DNA of 13,823 nt from Thermoplasmata archaeon (lineage in GTDB: Archaea > Thermoplasmatota > Penumbrarchaeia > Penumbrarchaeales > EX4484-36). Location: the NCBI GenBank assembly GCA_021160765.1, contig JAGHBW010000145.1, positions 1 to 13,823 on the forward strand. The letters are read 5' to 3'. The notes under the pieces are model-generated. The model worked only from the letters and a program-made list of their open reading frames with translations, did no database searches and had not been told where the DNA came from. How positions within the stretch are numbered: the stretch's first letter is position 1; each line of letters opens with the position of its first letter. Below, one piece after another: positions 1-7,700 of the stretch. Position numbers and translations under genes: made by a program.

Positions 1-1118
1 AGCTCCTTCTCTGCGAAGTTCAGATCAAAGGCGTGTGATACCTCCTCCTCTCCCTCTTCAGGCATAATGTAAAAGGGCTTTAGTTTGGTGGGCCAGCGCG
101 TTATGAAGAATAGGGATTTATAGTCTCTCGCAATGATCTTCATACCCTCCAGCGGGATGTCATCCCCCCATTCTATAAGCCTCCTCTTCCCCGTCTCCTC
201 GTCCTCTATTTCATATCCTGCGCTCTGAAGTTTCTCAATAAGTTTTCCGTACTCAACCCTCATGAAGGGCAACTCCGGGACGGATATCTTCATTCCAAGG
301 ACCTCAAGGTCGCTGTAGTTCTCCGCTACAACTCTTCCATAGGCCCTCACTATGAGCCTCTCCAGGATGTCCATGGCGTCCCTTTCATCTGCAAAGGCCA
401 TCTCTATATCTATTGAGGTGTACTCGTTGAGGTGGCGGAGGGTGTCATGCTCCTCCGCCCTGAAGGCGGGGCCTATTTCAAACACCCTGTCAAGCCCGGT
501 GGCCATCATGGACTGCTTGAAGAGCTGTGGGCTCTGATTGAGGTAGGCAACGCGGTCAAAGTACTTCATCTCAAAGAGGGCAGTCCCTCCCTCCGTGGCA
601 GTAGCCACAATCTTCGGTGTCTGAATCTCAATAAAACCCTCCTCAAGGAGGAGGTCCCTGATCGCGGAAAGGACCGTAGACCTGATCCTGAAGATGGCCT
701 GAACCTCTGGCTTTCTAAGGTCAAGGAATCTCCAGTCCAGTCTGGTGTCCATATTGGCCTTGACCTTTCCATCCACGCTTATAGGAAGGGGGGTTTTGGA
801 GATGTTCAGGATTTTGAAGGATTTTCCTAGGATCTCAAATCCCTGTTGCACCTTGGGATTTGGCACAACCACTCCTTTAACGGCAATAACGCTCTCCCTG
901 GGGATCTTTTTCAGGGTTTTGTAGGTCTCCTCCCCTACCTCCTCCCTGGACACTACAACCTGAGCGGTGCCCCCCCGGTCCCTTAAAATAATGAATGAGA
1001 TCTTTCCCAGAACCATGACGTCCTGTACCCACCCCATGAAGATGAGTTCTTTATCGTAATCCTCCTCCGTCACCTCGTTCAAGTACTTGTCCCTTCTCCA
1101 GTCGCCAAGGCTGTCCAA
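1..1118 (-). CDS. aspS: Aspartyl-tRNA synthetase, archaeal type (3' part outside window)
   Basis: Class II synthetase that charges tRNA with aspartate in the cytoplasm. My translation of the reverse strand gives 372 codons before the window edge. An N-terminal OB-fold anticodon-binding domain (about residues 20-105) is followed by the catalytic core: motif 1 around IQTPK (P168), the flipping-loop TEGG (175-178), QSPQLFKQ (195-202), and motif 2 FRAEEHDTLRHLNEY (from F219). This is the archaeal/eukaryotic AspRS pattern, without the bacterial insertion. Motif 3 must lie beyond position 1. The start is a TTG at 1118-1116, chosen because GGAGG at 1130-1126 lies 7 nt upstream, the same geometry as other genes here. 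No ATG fits better. The two OB-fold positions that I recall as separating Asp-specific from Asp/Asn-dual enzymes are both Gln here (Q32, Q91), so tRNA specificity cannot be assigned. The family call is firm. Confidence 0.96.
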   Translation of the reverse strand, partial: MDSLGDWRRDKYLNEVTEEDYDKELIFMGWVQDVMVLGKISFIILRDRGGTAQVVVSREEVGEETYKTLKKIPRESVIAVKGVVVPNPKVQQGFEILGKSFKILNISKTPLPISVDGKVKANMDTRLDWRFLDLRKPEVQAIFRIRSTVLSAIRDLLLEEGFIEIQTPKIVATATEGGTALFEMKYFDRVAYLNQSPQLFKQSMMATGLDRVFEIGPAFRAEEHDTLRHLNEYTSIDIEMAFADERDAMDILERLIVRAYGRVVAENYSDLEVLGMKISVPELPFMRVEYGKLIEKLQSAGYEIEDEETGKRRLIEWGDDIPLEGMKIIARDYKSLFFITRWPTKLKPFYIMPEEGEEEVSHAFDLNFAEKE

Positions 1119-1125
1119 GGATCTG

Positions 1126-1130
1126 CCTCC
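1126..1130 (-). promoter_or_regulatory. Shine-Dalgarno deciding the TTG start of aspS
   Basis: The reverse strand reads AAAGGAGGCAGATCC before TTG. GGAGG is followed by 7 nt and then the TTG, the same spacing as at the preferred cdc48 start. This supports a rare TTG initiation codon for aspS. Confidence 0.7.
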
Positions 1131-1154
1131 TTTATCGCTGTTTAGGTGTATATC

Positions 1155-1164
1155 AAAATAAAAA
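1155..1164 (-). promoter_or_regulatory. Candidate TATA box for aspS
   Basis: The reverse strand reads TTTTTATTTT here, about 42 nt before the TTG start. A transcription start about 25 nt downstream would give a short leader that still contains the GGAGG at 1130-1126. The call rests on AT-richness and position only. Confidence 0.4.
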
Positions 1165-1196
1165 CGATATTAATAAGTTAATGGGTTCAAACTCCT

Positions 1197-1210
1197 GAAA
1201 AGTATTAATA
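1197..1210 (+). promoter_or_regulatory. Candidate BRE/TATA promoter of the PPC/PKD surface-protein gene
   Basis: GAAAAGTATTAATA has a purine-rich BRE-like half followed by TATTAATA, centred about 37 nt before the ATG at 1244. The same octamer TATTAATA occurs at 1168-1175, 35 bp upstream, in the divergent intergenic region. The remainder of the 125-bp gap (1119-1243) shows no gene. Confidence 0.5.
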
Positions 1211-1243
1211 GAGGGCCAGCAATAAGGCGAACGGGGTGATCAA

Positions 1244-3814
1244 ATGACCTCCCACGTCATGAGACTTTTTCTATTTGCGTGCCTGACGGTGGGTCTTCTG
1301 GGGGTATATCCAGGACACCTTCTTGAATTCCATGCTGCCCCTACTGTTAGGGATACGGAGCCTAATGATACCCTTCAGACGGCAGAGGAGATTATCGCCG
1401 GTGGGGAGTTTATTGACGGAAGCCTTTCAAGCGAGGATGTTGTTGACGTCTATAAGGTATTCCTGAGCGCTGATGAGGTGTCCCGGGGAAAGAGCGCTCA
1501 GAAGGGCGTTATATACCTTGACCACCTCTCCGGCGCAACAGTAGTTGCAGAGGTTGGGGAGGGGTGGGGGAGACCATTTATGAAGATCACGGTGTCCAGT
1601 GGCCAGGGAAAGGGGGAATTTACCGCACCTCACACGGGCTACTTTTACATCACTGTAAAAACCACTCCTACCGGAGGTACCTCAACATATCGCCTCCAGG
1701 TTGGTGTTGTAACCAAAGACACCTCTGACATGTGGGATGGGAACAACGACCCTGGCAACTCTTCTTCGGTCTCCTCCACACAGCATATCTCCTTCTCCCT
1801 CAATCCGCTGAAGAACCTTGTGAACTACTATCAGCATACACTCTCCCCGGGGTTTAAGATAAAGGTGGTTTTGGATGGTGCACAGGAGAACGTTCACGTT
1901 GACATACTCTCAGCGGACCTTCAACTTCTCTCTACTGGGGGGGCGGATACACCTGCGGAGTACGAGGAGAGGCAGAGCAGAAGTATACCACTTTACATTC
2001 GTGTGTTTGTCTTTATAGACAACGATCATCCAGCCTCAGACAGCTTGATACCTGTAGAAATGGACATCTTCATCTGGTCTTACACAACCATCCCCGAGGT
2101 TAACCCTACGGATCCGTGGGATGAGCCCGTAGAGATGGAGGAGGACACACAACTTACGGGTGTCGTAAATCTTTCAGTGCATTTCATGGAGGCGGGCGGT
2201 GACCCTCTCACCTTTACGGTGGATGAGAACCCCTATCTTCTCTGCACAATCCATCCTGACGGGCTTGTGGACATTAAGCCAAGTCCCAACTGGTGGGGTC
2301 AGACGTCCCTCACGTTCCACGCCATGGATTTTGACGGAATGGCCAATGACACGCTCCAGGTTAACGTTCTTCCTGTAAATGACCCCCCTCGCATTGTAAA
2401 CCTGAGCGGACTGGATGCCCACCCACAGAGAGGGTACGTGGTCTTCTGGGTCACTGTAGGGGAGACCCTTGTTATTGTTCCTGAGGTAATTGACGTGGAT
2501 GACGTGCCGAACAACCTGAGCTTCTCTTTAAATACAACATTTCCCAGAATGGAGTTCAACCAGATGAACGGAACAATTGTATACACACCCTCATGGGACG
2601 ATCTGGGTATGCACTGGTTGAAGATGAGAGTACGGGATAAATCGGGGGCGGAAGACAACACATCCATTAGGATAGAGGTGTTGGGATACAATCGCCCCCC
2701 CAACACTCCTGAGCTGTACCTTCTGGAGAGTGAAAAACAGAGGATGGTGGGTGTTCCGCTGCACTTCACTGCAACCTTGAAAGGAGACCCCGACGGTGAC
2801 CCCATCACCGAAATCCTCTGGTATATGGGGGATGGTGCTACTTACAAGGGGGAGGATAGGGTTACCCACATCTACAACAACCCCGGGAATTACACTGTAA
2901 AATTAAGTGTATGCGACCCCTACGGCCTCTGTGCTAATGCAACACTTCAGATCAGGATTCTCCCCAAACCCACGAAAGGTGAGCTTTTGAGCGGATATAA
3001 CGTGTTCTGGAAGGATCCAGCAGAGGACGTTGTTGTATTTGAGAGAAGGCTCCCCTCAGAGGCATTTTTCAGGCGAATGGAGGCCCGGGCCGGGGTGGAC
3101 ATATTGAACGTAAGTGGGGTTGGCAGGGAGGATGGTCTGGTTGTGACCGTTAGGGTGCAGGGTGGTGTTGCTATAGACGGCAGTGTCAAATACACGATAT
3201 ATCTGGTGAAAAAGGACTTCAAGGAGGTTCCGGCGAACACCAATATAACATCAATGGATGAGTATTACCTTCCCACCTATACCTTCTCCGACGAGGTATA
3301 TCTCTACCGCGTTTATAGTGGGGTTCTAAATGCCGATAAGAACTTCTCCATAAGCCAGGGAGACAAGCTCGTACTCTTCCTCTCCCTTAGCACTCTTATT
3401 TCCTCCTCTGTTCCTGTTGAAAGTGGAAACTTTTCTATTTTCGTTGTGGCGGAGGAAACCTCCCAGATAGTCGCAAAGACAGGCTCGCGCAGGTTGTTTA
3501 AGTGCTTTGACACGGCGGGGGAGGGTGCAATGGTGTATAACGTCACGCCAATTGAGAGGGAGAGAAAACCCACTACCGGGAGTGAGGGGAAGCTCAAAAG
3601 CAATGCGGTCACTTTCATAGTACTGGGGATAGTTGGCCTGGTTGTCTTTATAGGAGGGATGTTGCTCTTCAAGAAAAACAAGGAGAAGGAAGAGGAGGAG
3701 ATGAAGAGGTTTGAGGAGGAGGTAAAGAAGATGAAGGAGGAGGGCAAATCTCTATTTGATCTTGTGGGGGAGGGGGGTGAGGGCAGTAATGGAAAGCCTC
3801 CCGGACAGGTGTGA
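1244..3814 (+). CDS. Secreted, membrane-anchored PPC/cadherin-like/PKD-domain surface protein
   Basis: Predicted exported cell-surface protein of 856 residues held by one C-terminal membrane helix. In order: a signal peptide (about 1-32, hydrophobic stretch LFLFACLTVGLLGV); a PPC-like beta domain (about 36-152, opening DTEPNDT and containing DVVDVYKVFL); a less conserved beta-rich stretch; two cadherin-like/Ig-like modules (about 285-386 and 387-485, the first ending in VNDPPRI); a PKD domain (about 488-576, with DPDGDPI, GDG and NPGNYTV); a beta-rich domain to about 780; a transmembrane helix (about 786-809); and a Lys/Glu-rich cytoplasmic tail of 47 residues. About 16 N-X-S/T sequons suggest heavy N-glycosylation. 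The start is supported by GGTGAT 3 nt upstream. Domain content points to adhesion or envelope structure, not catalysis, and no enzyme motif was seen. The specific ligand or role is unknown. A phosphoesterase gene follows 12 bp downstream. Confidence 0.88.
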   Translation: MTSHVMRLFLFACLTVGLLGVYPGHLLEFHAAPTVRDTEPNDTLQTAEEIIAGGEFIDGSLSSEDVVDVYKVFLSADEVSRGKSAQKGVIYLDHLSGATVVAEVGEGWGRPFMKITVSSGQGKGEFTAPHTGYFYITVKTTPTGGTSTYRLQVGVVTKDTSDMWDGNNDPGNSSSVSSTQHISFSLNPLKNLVNYYQHTLSPGFKIKVVLDGAQENVHVDILSADLQLLSTGGADTPAEYEERQSRSIPLYIRVFVFIDNDHPASDSLIPVEMDIFIWSYTTIPEVNPTDPWDEPVEMEEDTQLTGVVNLSVHFMEAGGDPLTFTVDENPYLLCTIHPDGLVDIKPSPNWWGQTSLTFHAMDFDGMANDTLQVNVLPVNDPPRIVNLSGLDAHPQRGYVVFWVTVGETLVIVPEVIDVDDVPNNLSFSLNTTFPRMEFNQMNGTIVYTPSWDDLGMHWLKMRVRDKSGAEDNTSIRIEVLGYNRPPNTPELYLLESEKQRMVGVPLHFTATLKGDPDGDPITEILWYMGDGATYKGEDRVTHIYNNPGNYTVKLSVCDPYGLCANATLQIRILPKPTKGELLSGYNVFWKDPAEDVVVFERRLPSEAFFRRMEARAGVDILNVSGVGREDGLVVTVRVQGGVAIDGSVKYTIYLVKKDFKEVPANTNITSMDEYYLPTYTFSDEVYLYRVYSGVLNADKNFSISQGDKLVLFLSLSTLISSSVPVESGNFSIFVVAEETSQIVAKTGSRRLFKCFDTAGEGAMVYNVTPIERERKPTTGSEGKLKSNAVTFIVLGIVGLVVFIGGMLLFKKNKEKEEEEMKRFEEEVKKMKEEGKSLFDLVGEGGEGSNGKPPGQV

Positions 3815-3826
3815 GGGACAGAAGAG

Positions 3827-4591
3827 ATGGGCCCCCTCAACTCCAATCTAAAAGGTGTTGTACCTCTTCTGGGGACACCATATCTCCATCTCAAGAAAAG
3901 GTCTGCTCTGGTGGTTGCAGACCTTCACATAGGTATTGAAGTGGCGATGTACAGGGAGGGCATACACCTCCCCTCCTCTACGAAGGAAAGGGTTTACGAG
4001 GTTATTTCTGCGGGTAAAAGGGTGGAGGCGGAGGAATTGGTCCTTTTGGGGGATGTGAAACATACAGTTGGCGGTTTCTCACCTGGTGAGAGGGAGGAGG
4101 TCCTCTGGGCCATTAACACTTTTCTGGACAACTTCGGGAGGGTTATGATCCTGCCTGGGAACCATGATGGAGGGCTTAAGGAGGAATTGCAAGAATTTGA
4201 CGTGGAGTTTCTTCCTGCCCGGGGGGTTAATTTCTCTGGTATTGTCCTCCTGCATGGCCACGCCATGCCGGGGGGTGGCCCCCGGGGGGATGTTTACATT
4301 GTGGGGCATGATCACCCTCGGGTCATGATGAGGGATGATATGGGCTTCACCCTTACGAGAAGGTGCTGGTTGAGGGTACCTTTGGGGGGAGATTTCGCAG
4401 GCAGCACGTTGATTATCATGCCGTCAGCGGAGGTTTATGGCGGCGAGATTGTAAACAGAAGACCGTTCTCCTTTCTTAATGTCTTCTTTAAAAAAGGATT
4501 GATGGACGTTGAAAACGCAGAGGTTTACCTTCTTGACGGAACATATCTTGGTCTACTCTCCTCTATTGCATTTTATGAGGGGGAAAATTAA
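3827..4591 (+). CDS. ICC-like metallophosphoesterase (archaeal COG1407-type)
   Basis: Predicted binuclear-metal phosphoesterase of the calcineurin-like superfamily, related to the SbcD/Mre11 and ICC groups; 254 residues is normal for the archaeal stand-alone family. Metal-ligand motifs are all present and in order: DLH (D32, H34), GDVKH (D76, H79), GNHDG (N112, H113), HGH (H143, H145) and GHDHP (H161, H163). There is no Mre11-type capping extension and no Rad50 partner nearby, so a direct role in double-strand break repair is not indicated, and the substrate is unknown. The ATG lies 12 bp after the stop of the surface-protein gene, in the same frame, and upstream extension is blocked by that TGA. 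The Shine-Dalgarno is weak (GAGGG about 9 nt upstream), so translation may depend on coupling. Co-transcription with the upstream gene is likely from the spacing; a shared function is not implied. Confidence 0.9.
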   Translation: MGPLNSNLKGVVPLLGTPYLHLKKRSALVVADLHIGIEVAMYREGIHLPSSTKERVYEVISAGKRVEAEELVLLGDVKHTVGGFSPGEREEVLWAINTFLDNFGRVMILPGNHDGGLKEELQEFDVEFLPARGVNFSGIVLLHGHAMPGGGPRGDVYIVGHDHPRVMMRDDMGFTLTRRCWLRVPLGGDFAGSTLIIMPSAEVYGGEIVNRRPFSFLNVFFKKGLMDVENAEVYLLDGTYLGLLSSIAFYEGEN

Positions 4592-4608
4592 CCGAAAAGT
4601 AATAGAAC

Positions 4609-4624
4609 AAAAAAGATTATAAAT
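4609..4624 (+). promoter_or_regulatory. Candidate BRE/TATA promoter for the helical-repeat protein gene
   Basis: AAAAAAGA followed by TTATAAAT (4617-4624) is a good archaeal BRE/TATA match in the 114-bp gap after the phosphoesterase. A start site about 25 nt downstream (near 4645) would give a leader of about 60 nt to the ATG at 4706. It would also fall next to a TTG at 4649 in the same frame. Confidence 0.55.
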
Positions 4625-4695
4625 GTAAGGGAAGTATTACATCCAAAATTGAGAACTTTAGGGTATCTAGACGAACCTATCTTCACATTTGAAAT

Positions 4696-4701
4696 GGTGA
4701 T
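4696..4701 (+). promoter_or_regulatory. Shine-Dalgarno GGTGAT deciding the ATG at 4706
   Basis: GGTGAT ends 4 nt before the ATG at 4706. The same GGTGAT core lies 3 nt before the ATG at 1244 and 3 nt before the PRC-barrel start. Upstream in-frame candidates (TTG 4649, ATG 4694, ATG 4700) have no comparable site. Confidence 0.6.
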
Positions 4702-4705
4702 GAGC

Positions 4706-7700
4706 ATGGCAGGAGACATTGAGGGTGAGAGGAAGAAGTGGCTTGATAAGATTGAGAAGATGAGAAAGATTCTGGAAGGAAAGAAATCGGAGGGGGTGGA
4801 CACCTCTGAGGTAGAGGGCGTATTGAAGGCCGCAGAGGAGGCCCTTGAGAAGGGAGACATGAAAGAGTTTGCTTCAAAGATGAAGGAGGCCACCAGTAGG
4901 ATAAAGGGCCTTCAAAAGGGACCGAAAAGGGCTCTGAAGGCCAAGGTTCCCGCTAAAAAAGTGGAGAAAATGGAGGTGGTGCAGGCGCTAAAACGCGTTA
5001 AGGACCTTCTGGACGCTGGTGTGGCGGGGGAGGAGGTCATTGAAAAGGCAAAGGAGGAGTTTTCAAAGGGCCAGGCATTTTTCAGAGAGGGGAAGTTCCC
5101 CGGGGCTCTGGCAGCTCTTGAGAGGGCAGAGGCCATACTGAAGGAGGCGGCAGGGGAGAGGGAAGCTCCTGAGGAGGCGCCGCCTAAAGAGGTCTCTCCG
5201 GAGGAGGAAAAAAGGGAGGTTGGGGAGGAGGAGAGGGCTATTGAGGAGTTCTTCAAAGGTGTGGAGAGCATAAGGAACCTGGGCGGGGATCTGAGCCCCA
5301 TTGAAGAGCATATCAAATATGTTGAAGGAGCCAAGGCTGCTGGAGACATAAAAGCAGCTGCTGAAACCGCCCGCTCTCTTATGGAATGGGTCAACCAGTA
5401 CATTGAAACACTGGAAAAGAAGAAGGTGGAGAAGCCGAAGAAGAAAGAACCTGAGAGGAAAAAGAAAGAGGTTGAGAAAGAGGAGTTGAAAGCAGGTGAG
5501 GCCGAAGTAGAGAAGGTGGAGGAAGCTGAGAAGGAAGAAGAGAAGGAGGCGCCTCCATCAGAGGGCGTTCCTGAGGAGATTGAAACGTTTTTCTCCAAGA
5601 TAAAAGAAATAGAGAGTTTGGGAGGTGACCTATCTCCCATTAAAGATCACATAGGATATGTAAATGGTGCACTCTCTTCGGGGGATACCTCTTCCGCTCT
5701 TGAGGTGGTAAGGAGCCTTACTGAATGGGTGGAGACGTATCTATCAACCCTGAAGAAAGAGGAGGGGGAAGAGGTAAAAGAAAAGGCAGAGGAGGTGGCA
5801 GAGAAGGAGGTGCCGGAAAAGAGAGAAGAAGCCCCGGCGGAGGCTGCACCTGAAAAGGAGGAGGAAGAGGGGGTGAAGGAGGAAGAGCTCAAAGCAGAGA
5901 TTGAAGAATTTTTCTCAAAACTGAATAAGCTCGTTGAGTTGGGAGGGGACACATCCCCCATAAAGGAGCATATAGAGTATATAAAAACCTCCCAGGAGTC
6001 AGGAAACCTGAAGGCAGCCGCTGAGACGGCGAGATCATTGAAGGAGTGGTTGGATAATTACATGACCACAATATACGGACAGAAAATAGAGGAACTTAAG
6101 AGGGACATAGAGGTGGCGATCGGCAAACTATCCTCACTTCCAGAAGTGAAAATTGAGGAGATCAAAAAGAGATGGGAGGGCGTCAAAGACGTTGGAGCAA
6201 ATGAGGAGGGTGTTAAAGAGCTCACAGCCTTTTCTGAGATTATAAAGGGCGAACTCAAAAAAGCCCTGGCAGAAGCACGCAAAAGACTGGAGGAGGTATT
6301 AAAGGGTGTTGAAACGGAGGAGAGGTGGCTTAAGGAGAGGGGGGCTAAAGTGGATGAAGTTAAAGAGACCCTAGGAGAAGCATGGAAATCTCTAGAAGAG
6401 GGAAATTTCTCAGCGGCAGAGGAGGTTATTAACGGATATGTGAACAGGATAAGGGAATGGTTCAAAAATAGTGTGGAGAGGGAGGTGGAGGAAAATATAA
6501 AAGCGGTGGAGGAGGGCATCTCCACTCTTGAGGGGATGGGGGTGAATGTGGAAGCCTATCAAAAAGAAATTGAAGATCTTAAGGGGAGAATAGAGGAGAA
6601 TCCTATTGAGGCAGTGGAGGGTCTGGGAGAGCTTCGGAGAAGGATTGAGGAGGAGAAAGAGAAGGTGGAGGTTGGTAGGCAAGAAGCACTGAAGAGCGAG
6701 ATAGAGGGATTTAAGGCCAAAATGGATGCTTTAAAGAGTGAAGGGGTAAACGTAGCCCCGATGGAGAGAATATATTCCCTCACCGCTCAGGCAGTAGATG
6801 CCGGGGATTTTGCCAAGGCTGAGCAACTTCTTCAAAAACTTAGGACGGCTTATACAAACCTAGTGAAGCTATCTTATAAGGATAAGATAGAGGGGTTCAA
6901 GAGTGAGGTTGAGGAGCTTCTCAGATATTTCAGGGAGAAAGATGTGGACGTGGACACCTCATCTGTGGAGTTGGCTCTTAAAAACGTGTTAAAGGCTTAT
7001 GAAGAGGGTGCAGTTGATGATCTTCCTTCCCTCCTAGCTGAAGGGAGAAGGAGACTTGACGGCTTGAAGACAGAGGGATATAATCTTCTTTACCAAAAGA
7101 GGATGATTCCACTTCTAAATACCATAAGAAAGCTGAAGGAGGTGGGGATTGACCTATCGGCAATAGATGGTAAGGTTGGAGAGGTGAAGGAACTCTTTAA
7201 CTCTGGAAAATACACGGAGTGGGAGGAGAGGTTGGAAGAGGTTGAGAAAACGGTTTTTGCGTATGATGCTAACGACACATTAAGAAAGCTTAGAGAGGTT
7301 ATTCTCAGATTATCAGAGGTGGGACACCCATCAGCGCCAGAACTTGGTAAGGTGTACAATGATGCTCTCTCTCGCTATAACCAGGGGGATTATGTGGGTT
7401 CGCTTGAGCTCTCCAAAAAGGCATTTGAGGAGGCTCTGAAGGCGGAGCAGGAGGCCTCGTATACATCTCTTATAAATGAGTTAAATGGTGTTCTGGACAA
7501 GGCGAGGTCATTATCGTTGGAAGTTTCCAATTTTGAGGAGAAACTTCGCAATGCTCAGGAGCTCTGGACAAGCGGTGAGGGTGAGAGGGCGAAAGCGCTA
7601 CTAAAAGAGACTATTGAGGCGGCATCTGAGGCGGTGAGGAGGGCTGAGGCTCTCAAACAGCAGAAGGAGGCATTAACAGCGGAGTTGGACAGACTCTGGA

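Noticed and set aside
432..830. A 132-codon plus-strand open frame in the first kilobase
   Set aside because: It lies opposite aspS, whose reverse-strand translation shows unmistakable synthetase motifs.
3812..3829. Possible TGA readthrough fusing the surface protein to the phosphoesterase (same frame, TGA plus four codons, then ATG)
   Set aside because: The phosphoesterase is a normal stand-alone length and the upstream tail is cytoplasmic and complete. No selenocysteine-type element or other recoding signal is apparent, so this is a chance frame match.
3313..3894. A 193-codon minus-strand open frame across the surface-protein 3' end and the phosphoesterase start
   Set aside because: It spans two well-supported plus-strand genes, has low-complexity Ser/Phe content and no Shine-Dalgarno.
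4912..5640. A 242-codon minus-strand open frame opposite the scaffold gene, rich in Ser and Phe
   Set aside because: It is the mirror of GAG/AAG-rich coding on the plus strand (CTC/CTT read as Leu, or Ser/Phe by frame). There is no start signal or recognisable domain.
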